A stretch of 64,000 bases of DNA from Luidia sarsii (lineage: Eukaryota; Echinodermata; Asteroidea; Paxillosida; Luidiidae), in contig OX465109.1 of the NCBI GenBank assembly GCA_949987565.1, forward strand, positions 9,586,627-9,650,626. Direction: 5' to 3'. The translations under genes and the position numbers were made by a program. Under the pieces are notes generated by a model. It was not told where the DNA came from. It was given only the letters and a program-made list of their open reading frames with translations, and did no database searches. This document shows positions 37,432 to 50,339 of this stretch, in pieces (position 1 is the first letter of the stretch; the number at the start of each line of letters is the position of its first letter).

Positions 37432-38581
37432 AGGATTGTGCTTGGATCACAATTTCAGGCCCCCCTAATTTTTGATGATTTGCATTTTGTTCAATTGAGT
37501 AGGTTCCCGTAAGCAGTTTGAAACATTTATTTATATTAATAGTTTTATTTAACTTGGTAAACTATCAAGCATATTTAAGTAAGGACACATAATATCCAAA
37601 TTTCAGCGATATGAAAATAAGTGACTTAAAACAAATTCACTTGGGTGCGAAGTGACTTAGATACAAAATGATCTGTTACATGTAGCTGTCAGTAAGCTGG
37701 CTTTTTGATTAACCCATAACGCTTTGCACCTCCCTCACAGGACACACTGTATACCACAATTTACCACAGTGCCCTCAGGGGTGCAGACTCACATACCACA
37801 GGATACCACAAAAACCACGCTGTGGTATGTCTTGGTGTATGGCCCTTATCCTCCCACAGGAAAAACCATGTGTGGTTAATTGTGGTTTCAATGCTGGCTT
37901 TTGATTAAATTATACTGTACAATGTTTTCTATGTGTTTTCTCTTGTTTGGTCTGGTATATAATTATATATACATTTTGAAATATAAGTCAACCAAATAGA
38001 GGTAAAACTCACAGGGAACTTTTGAAGTTGTTGAAAGTTTATCTGTGTTCACCATTGCAGTAGCATAGCTGAATACTTCTGCTAAAAAAGAGGAATCACA
38101 GAACCAACTACTGTACATGTACATAGGAATACATGTGTATTTCCAAGCCAAAAAAATCTTAATCTGTTGTCAAGAGCTTTTAAAAACTGAAAAAAGAAAT
38201 ACCAAAAAAGAGGAAAGATCCCTCCTAAATAGGATTGGTTGGCAGGTGTGCAGCAGCCATTGTCTGGCACATCCACTTGCTGACATAATATGGACTTTGA
38301 GCTTTCCCCTATATCAGGATTTTGTGAAGCACATGTTCTACTGAATTGCAACTTGTACTTCAGGATTTTTAATTGGCAAGTCTTTGGGATTCTGTACATG
38401 TACCTACATTACTATAGTGTTTCCCTTCCTCCAACTCACTTCCCCATCCAAACATGCTAATAAAAGATCTCATGAAATGATGTTTGTACTTAATGTTTGT
38501 ACTGTATATTTTCTTCCATAGTTTCATCCAGTTATGTTTTTTTTTTATCAAGAGGACCACCAAGCCAGGCACTGGACTACA
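37432..38581 (+). other. Gene-free stretch
   Basis: Family A relic at 37440-37530. A segment at 38060-38260 is the inverse of 33690-33830 (GGAATACATGTGTATTTCC). No coding signal. Confidence 0.5.
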
Positions 38582-38823
38582 GGGCCTAATTTCATAGAGC
38601 CGCTTAAGCGTAAAAATATGCTAAGCAGAAAAGGTCTTCCACGTATAAGCAGGATTTTAAACTGCACTGCAATTTGACATCCATTGCTTTGACTTGTATT
38701 CCACTCTTGTTTACGTAGCATGAAACAAAAGTGAAGTTTGGGTTGGCAAGGGGATCCTGTGGCTCATGAGTTTTTGCGCTTAAGCACATTTTGGCGCTTA
38801 AGCGGCTCTATGAATTTGGCCCC
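38582..38823 (+). mobile_element. MITE-3, intact copy
   Basis: GGGCCTAATTTCATAGAGCC and its inverse GGCTCTATGAATTTGGCCCC bound the element; a TTAA lies at 38604-38607. That TTAA is the site occupied by MITE-2 in the 62.8-kb copy. Confidence 0.85.
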
Positions 38824-38946
38824 AGATCCAAGCAAAGCTACATGAACTGGATGACAGTATCAAGCCATTGCTGAGCATAAAGCGATTTCATCATTCACTT
38901 GATAACTTGATAACTTGAATTATGATAAAGTGGGACTTTGTTTTAA

Positions 38947-39314
38947 AGCCCCTACACAACATTGGTCGAGGTCAAAGAATAGCATCCATACGTTGTCTGA
39001 TCCAACGTATGCATGAAATAGCACACCTATGAAAATTACAGCTCAATCCGCCAACCGAGTCTCGAGAAAATCGTGAAAAACGCTTCATTTGTTTCGCGAA
39101 AATGCAGCATTCAACGCCGTACTGTTACGAAAAATAGAATAGATCTTGGTGAGACGTAAACTATTTCTTTTATTAATTTCTCCCAAAATACATCACTTTA
39201 GACAGAAATATTTCAGTGAGAGGTTTCTACTATAACCATCTTCAAACTATAAGTTTCCTATAAATCTGTGAACATTTTTTTGTTTTTCGATCTTACCAAT
39301 GTTGTGTAGTGGCT
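38947..39314 (+). mobile_element. MITE-1 copy
   Basis: Flanked by TTAA (38943-38946, 39315-39318); ends AGCCCCTACACAACATTGG and inverse with one mismatch. Confidence 0.9.
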
Positions 39315-39409
39315 TTAATAGGGGGCCTTTGATATAAGTTGTAGAAAAAGTAAAGTTTAATTAGGACAACTAGGGGTTCAGTGTTCAAGAGGCTTCAAGT
39401 GTGGCCCTA

Positions 39410-41040
39410 TTTTGGCTGTGGAGGTGGAGTGATGCTTTTTGGATTTTTTTTTTTTTTTTTTTGGGGGGGTAATTAGCAGAAAATGCAATCGGCTAAGAGT
39501 GCAAATTAAAATTTGGAGTATATAGTCACAAGACCTAAACAAACTTTGGGTGAGGAATTATTTGCCTCAAAAATGAGGGATATTTATACTGCGTTTGCAG
39601 GGTTCAGCACACTAATTCCATCCAAGATGGCTCCACCGAGCTGATTATCAAAGTGTGCACGGACCCACAACTTGTTTTAATAAGGGGTCTTTTTGGAGGC
39701 TATATCTGAGGCTCTTGGGAGGCTAACCTGAGAGTTCACTCTTAAATTTCGCATCTCTTAAAATTAAGTGGGCCTGACGTTTCGATCCTAGCAGGACCTT
39801 TCTCAAAGGCAGAGTGACAAGGACAAAACAGATACATGTACATGAAGGAAGGGGGAGAGAGTGAATAGGACACGGATGAGAAACAAGGGACAAAGAGTGA
39901 AGCTGGTAGGGAGAGATCAAAGGGAAGGGCAAGGAGTAGGGTAGGGATTAGTGAGAAGAGGGGGAAAGATCAAAGAGAAGGGCAAGGAGTAGGCTAGGGA
40001 TTAGTGACAAGAGGGGGAAAGATCAAAGAGAGAAGTGTGAAGGACTGAACACAAAAGAAGGATTATCAGAAAGCTACATGGTGTTAGTCATTACCCTCCT
40101 GGATGTTGAGACCATGTGGTTGAATAGTCCGAAGACGCTTCATCCACATTTTCTCACGGCTAAGAAGGACAGCATTACTACGGTGACCAAGTGATTCTAT
40201 GCCCAGTACACTCATAAATTTCGCGTGTGATTTGGAGTGAAACATATCTGACTTATCATGTGGATTTATTTTGCTGTAGAACTTAGAAGTGGAGGGGGCC
40301 ATCCCAAAATCCTTGGATGGCTACAAATTTTAGGGGCGAGTTTTTCTGGGGGTAATTAGCAAAAAATCTAATGGGCTAAGGGTACACAAATTTTAAAGAA
40401 TCTGAGAAATGATGGTCCAAACTACAATTGTCAGTATACATGTACTGGCTACAAGAACTGAGAAACTTTTGGGTCTGGGATAATTGGCTTTGAAAGTGAG
40501 TGTTTTTGTACAGTGTTTAATGGGAACATGATTTAGTGTTCTGAACCCTGCAGGGTGCAGCACACAAAATCCATCCAAGATGGCTCCGCTGAGCTGATTA
40601 TCATAAAGTGTGTACCCACAACTTTTGTTTTAATAAGGGGTCTTTGGAGGCTAATTAACTGATACATTGTAGAACAAGTGAAGCTTAAGACAATCTGGGG
40701 TTCACTCTTCAATTTGGTATGTAATTTGGACCATATCTGGCTTTAAATGTGGCCCTATTTGACTGTGGAATTGGAGGGGTCGATCCCAAAATCCTTGCAG
40801 AAATTCGGCTTGGACGACTAGACATTTTGGGGGTGTTTTTTCTGGGGGTAATTAGCAAAAAATCTAATCGGCTAAGAGCACTAAAATTGACAAGAATCTG
40901 AGAGATGAAGGTCCAAACTACAATTTTAAGTATAGCTACAAGAACTGAGAGACTTTTGGGCATGGGATAATTGGCTTTGAAAGTGAGTGTTTTTGTACAT
41001 TGTTCAATGGGAGCTCTATTTAGTGTTCTGCACCCCTGCA
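39410..41040 (-). repeat. ~440-bp repeat in three blocks, one split by a Penelope copy
   Basis: Segments GGGGGTAATTAGCAAAAAAT, TCCATCCAAGATGGCTCC and GGGGTTCACTCTT recur at about 39460-39740, 40340-40690 and 40850-41030. The Penelope fragment 39758-40215 interrupts one block. Confidence 0.75.
39758..40215 (-). mobile_element. Penelope-like element 3' fragment with target duplication
   Basis: Same 3' end as the 23161 and 27239 copies, truncated within the last ~30 codons. AAATTTCGC stands on both sides (39743 and 40216), which reads as a target-site duplication. Confidence 0.85.
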
Positions 41041-42127
41041 ACCCGAACGTACCCTGAAGGGCGCCACCATTGATCTCCATAATAATGGCGCCAATTTACA
41101 CGGCCGTGCACTCCAAGAAACATTAATAAAATAACATGATTTAATATTGAGAAACAAATTCAATCATGATCATGTAATTTACACACAAAATCATAACAAT
41201 ATTTTTTTAAATTATTCCCAAAATAATGTGTGTCAAAAACAGTTTAAAGAGTGATTACTGAGTGCTATAATTTAAATCGCTTTTCAAAAACATTATGTCA
41301 TTGAAAAACGGGAAATCCCGTAGAAAGGTGTTAATGAACAACCGCGCCAGCCGTCCAGCGGGTCCTGGATGTGTTCGTACGGGTGCGGACGTACGTTCGG
41401 ATTACGGGTTCGGACGTACGTTCGGACGTACGAATGCTGGCTCTTGACCCTTTTTTCACGAATAACGGCGGAATAGCTCGATCTAAACAAAAGGAAAATG
41501 TATAATATTTTGGCTTCACACTTGCACACTTCATTTCAGGGGCACCACTCACGGGGTTGATCCCAACGACCTAAAAACCGACTCAGGCGGGCAGCATTGA
41601 TGTCGTCCGTTTTTAGAAGTGCAACTAATTCCTTCGATTCCTTTGATCGAGAACAGAAGGATTATTGCATTCGATAAACGCGGATGATCCGCTTGAGTAC
41701 TGAATACACTTGTTTCTCAACCCTAACCTCTAACTCAAACAAAATACTAAATGACGGATCAAAACTGACAGGGATTCAATCACTTTTTTTTTCTTTCTTT
41801 TTTAAATCTGAGACGGCCCTGGTACACCAAAGACACGTTCGAGGAGCAACGCCGGACAGAGGTTGCAAAAGCTCAGGCTAGGAAAGACCGTCGATATGCA
41901 TGCATCGCATGCCGTCATCGGCTGATCCAATGAAGCGTCCCTGATGTACAAATGTATGGTTGATTTCATGCAACGCGTCTTAACTGACGATCAATCGCAA
42001 GGCGATGAGAGATGGCGCAGAATTAAACCTTAATAATATTTGAATATGACCTATGAAAAGTTACGATGGGTTATCAATCGCAAATTGAGTTTACGATGCA
42101 TCGTAAGGTTTTGTGAAGTCGGTTTCA
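41041..42127 (+). other. Gene-free stretch
   Basis: AT-rich. 41370-41435 has a short tandem GTTCGGACGTAC repeat. No gene recognised. Confidence 0.45.
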
Positions 42128-42164
42128 CGCCAACTCGGTCCCTATGGGAAAATCAATGTAACCC

Positions 42165-42225
42165 TAATCCTAAGCCTAACTATATATAACCCTATAACCC
42201 TAACCCCATCAACCCCAACCTAGTG
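42165..42225 (+). repeat. Degenerate telomere-like CCCTAA stretch
   Basis: CCCTAATCCTAAGCCTAAC and ATAACCCTATAACCCTAACCC: short, imperfect TTAGGG-type repeat next to the 15/16-bp array. Confidence 0.5.
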
Positions 42226-42248
42226 ATCGTTTTGCTGCATTTCACAGG

Positions 42249-43127
42249 GACCGAGTTGGTCTAGGACCGAGTTGACTGGGACTGAGTTGGTCTCGGACCG
42301 AGTTGACTGGGACCGAGTTGCTCTCGGACCGAGTTGCTCTCGGACCGAGTTGGTCTCGGACCGAGTTGGTCTCGGACCGAGTTGACTGGGACCGAGTTGG
42401 TCTCGGACCGAGTTGACTGGGACCGAGTTGGTCTCGGACCGAGATGGTCTCGGACCGAGTTGGTCTCGGACTGAGTTGATTGGGACCGAGTTGGTCTCGG
42501 ACCGAGTTGACTGGGACCGTGTTGGTCTCGGACCGAGTTGGTCTCGGACCGATCGAGTTGACTGGGACCGAGTTGGTCTCGGACCGAGTTGACTGGGACC
42601 GAGTTGGTCTCGGACCGAGTTGGTCTCGGACCGAGTTGACTGGGACCGAGTTGGTCTCGGACCGAGTTGACTGGGACCGTGTTGGTCTCGGACCGAGTTG
42701 GTCTCGGACCGAGTTGACTGGGACCGAGTTGGTCTCGGACCGAGTTGACTGGGACCGAGTTGGTCTCGGACCGAGTTGGTCTCGGACCGAGTTGGTCTCG
42801 GACTGAGTTGATTGGGACCGAGTTGGTCTCGGACCGAGTTGGTCTCGGACCGAGTTGACTGGGACCGAGTTGGTCTCGGACCGAGTTGGTCTCGGACCGA
42901 GTTGACTGGGACCGAGTTGGTCTCGGACCGAGTTGACTGGGACCGTGTTGGTCTCGGACCGAGTTGGTCTCGGACCGAGTTGACTGGGACCGAGTTGGTC
43001 TCGGACCGAGTTGACTGGGACCGAGTTGGTCTCGGACCGAGTTGACTGGGACCGAGTTGGTCTCGGACCGAGTTGGTCTCGGACCGAGTTGACTGGGACC
43101 GAGTTGGTCTCGGACCGAGTTGACTGA
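42249..43127. repeat. Two-letter 15/16-bp minisatellite, 56 units
   Basis: Unit A is ACCGAGTTGGTCTCGG (16 bp) and unit B is ACCGAGTTGACTGGG (15 bp). I count about 35 A and 21 B; B is never next to B. The flanks TTTCACAGGG and CCCGTGAAAT are near inverses, and an inverted unit CCAACTCGGTCC lies at 42131. Long minus-strand open frames across it are a by-product of a stop-free unit. Confidence 0.92.
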
Positions 43128-45540
43128 CACCCGTGAAATCCAGCCTCATTACCTGCCCACAGTGTTCACGGCACGCAAATCGCGGATCGGTTATTAAAGT
43201 TCGCACACAGCAGACGGGAGTGAAGCTATTAGCAGGAGACGCAGTCATCATCGATATCGATGGGGGACAACCAAGAGATATATTCCCCCAATTCTTTTCA
43301 GGAAAGAATTAGGCCAAGAACTGGTATGATTAGACCCGCATAATAATTCAAATCACACGCGACGATCAACTTGTAAGTTGTAGGTCTAGTACGTACTTAG
43401 TAGTAGTAGGATGCCCCCGAAATCTTGCCTGCGGTTGTTAGGTCGTACACCTGTGGGATCGGTGATCAATCGAGGCTCGAAAGCGTGCAAGGATTACCAG
43501 CCAATTTCTTTTCCTTTAGTTTTAGATTGACTTTTCCGCCAACATTCGTGAATGGAGGTCAATAATTGATATATTTTGGACCCGCATATAATCAAATGGC
43601 GACGATTTACGTGTAGAGTTCAATCCCTATAATAACCCCATGTATACTGTATCGATACACAATGCACTGTAAGTCCGGGAGTCCCAGCGATCGTACGTCC
43701 GTAAGTCCACACCCCGTTCGGACACTGCGCATCCGAGACAAGCCGACCGGCTGGTGCGGTTGTTCATTAACGTCTTCTCGTGTTTAGCAGCCTGTGGAGC
43801 TGTATCAAAAAGGTAGCAATTGATCGGACCACTCCAGCAACGAAATCTGTCAAAGTACACAGCAGAATCAGCAGAAAGGGGTGAGTTTTCCCTTCTATTT
43901 TATGCATTTTGTGGTCGCCGTCGAACCTGTACCGTTCTTTGTAGCCCATACTAGAACGAAGGTGTTACGAAAATAGTGGATTTCGGGGTCGAATTTTGCT
44001 CGTTCAAAACACTGCCTTTCCAAGTTTCTGTCGCGTATATTTTGCCCTTTTGCCTCTGTCTGGGACTCACTGTCCGGTACAGTAGTTGCGATGCGACCAA
44101 TTCCGGTTGCTTTGTTAGTTTGTGTCAGTTCCCCCTCGGACTCTAGATCAGTAGATGAAAAGTTTAATTAATTACTATACCCCCAAATGCGACCGAAGTC
44201 AACTTCTTGTTCTAGACGCCATAAAGCCTATGGCTACAGTTACAAACAAGGATAGTTTGTGGAGTAATAATAAAAAAAAATAGTAATATCTAATAGTATT
44301 AGTAATACTATTCTAGTACTACTACTAGTAAAACCGACCACCTGTCGTCCTGTGTCGAGAAAAGGACTGGTACGTATACTGACCGAAATGTTTTGACTAC
44401 CCATGGACGCCCCATGGACTACCTTACCGAAATCCCCAGATTTGTCCTCCAGTAACCGGTTTTCGACGATATAAGGACTTTTCTTCAAGCTGAACAATGT
44501 GGACGAAAGTATCAGACTAAAAGAGCTCTCAGTCACTTTCTCCACAGACTATTATTAGAATAACCATAGAGAAGGTTGATCAAGCCTGTCACTTCCGTAA
44601 GATTACCCGGTTTTGTTGACGTCTGCGGCGCACCGCGCAGTAAGCATTTTCGATGGTGGTGTTTAGTAAGGTGTCCCAGTGTAGCCAAACGCAAAATAAA
44701 TTCTTAAAATAACTCAAAATGCTGTGTGGCACTGTAAAATTCTTCCCTGTATGTTTGTTTTTGTTCATCTTCGGAGTTTTTTTTTCGACACTGCTTCTAA
44801 CACTTTCCTCAAATTATTCATAATTTATGCTTAAAACGTATTGGAGTGGTTGATGTCTTCTTCTGTGACGTTTAAAAAAATTTCCACAATCCTCTTTCTC
44901 ACTGCTTCTTCAGTTATAACCTTTCCCAATTTCACTCAAGTGACACATTTCCTCCTTCTTGGTACTTTCTCTAGCTGCTCTTTTATTGTTTTCATTTTTT
45001 ATAAAAGCCTATTACTATTAGGCCATGTTACTTGATGTCTTTAAATAAAAAAAAATTAAAAATAAAAATTATATAAGCGAGACGCCCTTTAGGAGCCTCC
45101 ATAGTTTTTACTCAGAACGGACTGCCTCAAGTTGCGTGATATATATTTTTTCTACGGATGTTGGGGTTTATTATGGTACACTCAGATTTTTTTTAGGACC
45201 ATCAATAAAGAAAACTGGAGCTTCGAAGCAACTGCCAATTTTGTACCTAGGAAAATAGACTCTCAGAAAGCAACTTTTTGAATCACACGAGTTTGGCCTA
45301 CTGGAAAAGCCTTAACTTTCCATATTTTCGGTGACGACAAGAGCAGGAAATCAACTGTAAGATACGAAGTCTGAGATCGTTATACGGAGTTGTTTTCATC
45401 GTGCGATGTGAGTTAGAAGGCCAAGCGTCGAAAACTTGTTCCGTCGAAAACGGGGGTTCCCACGATATAGCCAAAAATGCCCGTATCACTGTCCTACGCG
45501 GCCATTATTGAAATGTGACCATTATTGAAATCTGTGATTC
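43128..45540 (+). other. Gene-free stretch, AT-rich
   Basis: No repeat family or coding similarity was recognised. Several unsupported short open frames are present. Confidence 0.4.
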
Positions 45541-47756
45541 TCACTGAATCAGTCACCCGATCCTCCAAATTTCAAATTCGATAAAAAAAGGGTGACTTGT
45601 CGGGTCCAAGTTACTCGCGACTATAGGCCTATGATGATGTAGTCTCTATACAGCCAATGAAAATTGTACATGTACGTTTAACTGTCATTTTACTGTCATT
45701 TTACTAGAAAGGAGTAGGACTAGGACTTTATCATGATACATGTGCTATTGCCTTGAGGTCCAAGTTACGAGTTCTTTTTTAACACACAATTAAACAATTG
45801 AATTACATAATTATAATGTTGTCAGTGGGATTGATTGAATGTAGTTACCCATGGAGAGTCACCTTGGTCTCGTGTTCACGTATTTGTGGGCACAAAATTT
45901 TACATCAAGAACTTCATGTTCAAGTCAAGAAGTTGTAATTACATGTACAATGATGCAGTGTACACGAGCCTGGGTCAGTGACTTTTGAGCCGTAAAATCC
46001 TGTCTTTCCCAGTTTAGTTTAATCGTCTTTGCTCTTTCGATTGTGAATTTAAAAAAAATCTAGTCAGTCAATTTCTTTTTTTTTTAGATTTTCTCACGTT
46101 GCTCATACATCCAAAGTTACAACGCGAGAAATTTGACGAGTTAAGTTCAGCCAACGCACAGTCAAGGACACCACATTTTGAGAAAAACGGCTCTAGAGTC
46201 ATGCACATGGTGTGCGGTCAGTGATTGCGCATTTTCAAATTCAACTAATTTTCAATTTTTACTGACATTTGTTGAAAAATTCCTTCGGATAAATAATTCT
46301 TACACCGGGTACTTTTAAGCTTTTCTAAAATGCAACATGAATATCAACACGTACATTGCATGTACTCCTACATGTACTTGTAATGAAAATTTATCTTGAC
46401 ATGCATTTTGATGATAGTAATTCGATGCTGTTTATTCAAAAAGTGCTTTTGCATAGATGCCTTATTACGCCATCTTACAGGCATGCAACTCTTCCGCAGA
46501 TCCGCGTTTTTTTTAAATCCGGGCGTAAAAAAATAAAATCTGTAAAAATAAGAAATATATAGATCTGGATATTTCTTCTCCAATAACTGAGATCAGGTTA
46601 AAAACAGTTCTGGGTGTATGCTTTGAAAAAGGTTTTAACTCTGTCACTCAGCTGTAAGTCGTCAAAAAGCAGAGCATCTACAATCCAAAAAAGTTCGGGG
46701 CCCACTTAAGGGCGCCAAACCCCAAGCCGTAAGGGCTTCATGCTTCACGCTCACAGTTTCATTCGGACATTTTCCTCTTTTTTCTTTTTTTTAATTCAAG
46801 AGTTGCATGCCTGCATCTTAGGTAACATTTCAGGGGCTGAAAAATCCTTGACAGTTTTTGGTTTCTCCTAGTGCTGTTGTCAATAATGGTATGGTTATGT
46901 TGACATCAATTTACATGTTTTTACATGGTGGCAGTAGGCTTCATGAATATTCATTATTTCCTATGCATTACTGATAGATGACATGAATAAATAATTAGCA
47001 ATTGCAATTTTACACTTTTTAAAGAAAATTACACTGTCTACAGTACTTAACCTGAAATACCGATTACCGACAAGTGTGTATACATCTAAATTGTCACTTT
47101 GCCTTTGAGAAAGGTCCTGCTAGGGTCAAAATATCCTGCTACCGTGTGTAGGATCAAAACATCAGGCCTGCTAACTTTTGACAAAAATACATAGTATATT
47201 TTGTACAAAATATGTATCACTATCATTGCAAATAAAACTCTATTTGATTATACTGTTAACTTTTCAGGTAAAATTTCATTTAAATACGAAAATAAACATT
47301 CAGGCTTAGACCATCTACGCATGCATCATTTGTTTATTTACCAAAAATATGCCTACTTATAATATTGAAAGTGAATGTGTGCATGTGAGGTTTCCTGTTT
47401 GGCTTGGCACATGTATAGTGTAGCCTGCCATTTCCTGCTTGATTTTTGCTATTTTGCTGTTCCTGTGCATATCTTACATAGCCAACCACCTGACCACAGC
47501 TCTTAGGTACTGTATGTACATGTATATATGTACGTTCCCGCTAGAAAGGAAATGAAAAGTGGATCACGGTTGAAAGACAGATTTAGTTCGCGTGCATCCA
47601 CACACTGTTTTCTGTCGGAAGTCGGAATTCGGAATTTCGGAACTGCACATGCCTGAGATGTGACCCAAAAAGTGTCCAACAGTATGCTATAGCATAGGTC
47701 TACCATACTCTGCCACGAACGGCAACTGTGCAACGTGTGTATGAGCTGGCACAATG
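45541..47756 (+). other. Gene-free stretch with repeat relics
   Basis: 45545-45605 is a foldback of the 25.4-kb family. 46600-46800 is the AAGGTT dispersed repeat. 47099-47180 is a family A relic. ACATGT tracts become frequent from about 45670. Confidence 0.5.
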
Positions 47757-47855
47757 AGCACGATTTTGAGTTGATTATTGACGCATGATTGTGTGCGATA
47801 CGCACACAGCGTATCGCACACAATCATGCGTCAATAATCAGCTTAAAATCGTGCT
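47757..47855. repeat. Long near-perfect palindrome, 47-bp arms
   Basis: AGCACGATTTTGAGTTGATT onward pairs with AATCAGCTTAAAATCGTGCT around the 5-base loop ACACA at 47804-47808. Only a few mismatches. Confidence 0.9.
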
Positions 47856-48110
47856 GTGTCAAAAAAATCGCAAGAAGAACAGAGATTTGGATTGCGATTC
47901 AAATTGCCCTGAATACTTACTAGCTTTTTGCTTCCATACACAAAATTGAATTGATTTTTGAATCGTGATTTAAAAATCATACATGTGTAGATGTACATGT
48001 ACATGTATGTACTGTATGTGTGTGCGTACGATACGAGTGTAGGCTATAATCACGGCTGACCATTATGGTCTGGGCAGGTCTGAGGGGGGGGGGTGCCTGA
48101 GACCTCTATA

Positions 48111-49158
48111 ATAGCCCATTTTACACGAGAGCTGTAAACAGGGGTCCCTTGCGAAGGAATCGCATCGATGTCAAGAACACACAGATACCTTGTCGTGTAA
48201 AAGTGTATCTCTGTCACCAGACCGCAAGGGTCCCTTGCGAATCTTGACAGGGATTGAGACCTCCTCCAAAATTTCGCATCGATGCGAAATCCTTGCGATA
48301 AACACAGAGATAGGTCATGTAAATGCACCCATGCGACGTTTGCAAGGATATTCGTTGGCGCATCACAGAGAAGTATGCGTTGATATTTCCATGAGGAGCA
48401 AACGAACAATCAACAATGTCATCAAGGCAACAAAATAATTGACGATGAAAATGAATCCCGTGCGACCCCGCAAGCATGGTACACGATCAGCCTCGTTACG
48501 TTGTGTACTGGACTTCAGTGTCTGCACCTGGCCCCAGCATTGCAATAAAATGTTACATGGAGGAACAAACACCAGACTCAATCATGCCGAGGGTTTCGAG
48601 CCCGATCCTGTTTGGATCGAAACGTTCGTTCGAAAACATTGCGCAACACTGCGACTGTGAAGCTAGTAAGTTGTGTGCACTGTACGGACGTACATGTACA
48701 TGTACATTGTATTGTACATGTACATGTACACGTATACATGTACATGTATTATTTACAGTCCGTGGCTGCGTGCCTGCATGCACGTGCTGGGTGCGGAGGA
48801 GTGCGCGCGCAGCTTGCTACTGCTAGCCAACTGGACCTTACGTCGTGCGCAATAATTATTATTCTTGAAAACTGCTATCATGATCGTAACGTCAATCAGA
48901 CAATTCAAAACGCGGGCGCTGAGCTGAGAGCAACACTGGTAAACGTATGCCTCCGTGTAAATAATAGCGCAGTACCAGCGATACAAATAATAAGCTCTGA
49001 CCTCGCCTCCAAATACGGTGAAGCAAGGGACGTTTGCGACTGCGCTGCGTTGTACCGTGTAAATGTCTGCGATCAAATCGCAAACGACCATTGCGCCAGA
49101 CACCCGGCGCCAATTTTCGTAGACATGCATTTTCAGTGCTCGTGTAAAAAGGCCTTAT
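48111..49158. mobile_element. MITE-like element, ~1.05 kb
   Basis: TAGCCCATTTTACACGAGAG and the inverse of CTCGTGTAAAAAGGCCTTA mark the ends. The interior has the TTTCGCATCGATGCGAAAT palindrome and GCGAAATCCTTGCGATAAAC-type segments. Open frames here look spurious. Confidence 0.6.
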
Positions 49159-49379
49159 GAGACTGAGACCAAAACTGAGACCAGCTCTCCTGAGACTCTT
49201 ATTATGAGACAGAGATAGAGACTTCAAAAAAGGGTCTTGAGACAATCACACACTGATACATGTACCATTATTCAGGTGCATTTGGTTGGACAGTAAGTTG
49301 GACAATATGTACATAAAATGTACCGGTACATATAATTTGTCTCACTGCTCCCACTTGCCAGTGCATACATTATAAATAA

Positions 49380-49625
49380 GACTTAAGGCTTTGCATGGTG
49401 GGTGAATCAATATAGGAAGGTTTGCGGTGAACACCATGTATCAGGTCTCTTAAAGGAAGAGGTATGGTTCTGAAAAGAACCTGAGGGTAACTCGACGTTT
49501 TTCTTTCTCCTGATGACGGCCAGAGCATACTGGTCGAAACGTCGAGTTACCCTCAGGTTCTTTTCAGAACCATACCTCTTCCTTTAAGAGACCTGATACA
49601 TGGTGTTCACCGCAAACCTTCCTAC
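49380..49625. mobile_element. Foldback family B palindrome with hammerhead-like core
   Basis: Arms of about 115 bp around 49505. Both arms share the private variant GTGAACACC / GGTGTTCAC (elsewhere GTGACACC) and ATCAGG / CCTGAT. The right side has CCTGATGACGGCCAGAGCA, TACTGGTCGAAACGTCGAG. Confidence 0.9.
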
Positions 49626-50320
49626 ATGTATATTGCATACATTATGCACGTAAGTCCTTTAAATTTGGCACTAATTAACTTCATCGGCATATAATAAAAA
49701 GTGCAGCCACATACATGTATGCCAACTAAATTCACTGCATTCCATATGATGCACAACGTGTGCATTGTTCAGAACTGTTCAATATTGAGCATGCTTTTCC
49801 TTTAAGTGTTAATTCTGTACTAGTTACCGTATATATCATACATGTACAATGTATTCATGTATGGCCATTTTACTGCCCCCCCCCTCCACAAAAGAAACAG
49901 AAAACAAACCCAAACTAACAATAGTTCCTACGATTTTAATCTGATCTGATTGTTAAAACTGTTTACGTAGACAGCAGTTTCAATTACAACGGTTCTCCCT
50001 TCAGGAAATGGAGAAAATAAACACAATTGCATGTACCGCTAATGAAACATAAAGGGGAGAAACACCAAGTAACAGGATTTGTTCAAGGGTTCTCCGTAAT
50101 ATCCTGGGTATTCAGAGAATTCTGGCCAAATAGAACTCTACAGTACTGTAAATACATGTACACATGTGGAGAGCAGTGCACATGAGAATGAGTCATCAGG
50201 GTGGGTAAGGCTGTAGGTTTTCATCAACGTCACCATCAACGTCACGCTTGCATGCACAACCTTAATATCAACTGGTTCACCCATTGCCCACGCATTGCCA
50301 CAGATTAACCTTAACCCCCT
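49626..50320 (+). other. Gene-free stretch
   Basis: ACATGT tracts; no gene or known repeat recognised. Confidence 0.4.
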
Positions 50321-50339
50321 ACCCATTTTTTTGTAAGAT

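Noticed and set aside
42220..43251. Long minus-strand open frames (343 and 289 codons) reading SETNSVRDQLGPSQL repeats
   Set aside because: They come from a stop-free 15/16-bp minisatellite that is open in more than one frame, with no start context or splice signals.
44240..44545. 101-codon minus-strand frame starting MEKVTESSFSLILSS
   Set aside because: No recognised motif, no splice context, and AT-rich surroundings.
48612..49160. 182-codon open frame
   Set aside because: Lies across an ACATGT tract and the end of a MITE-like element; composition and context do not suggest a gene.
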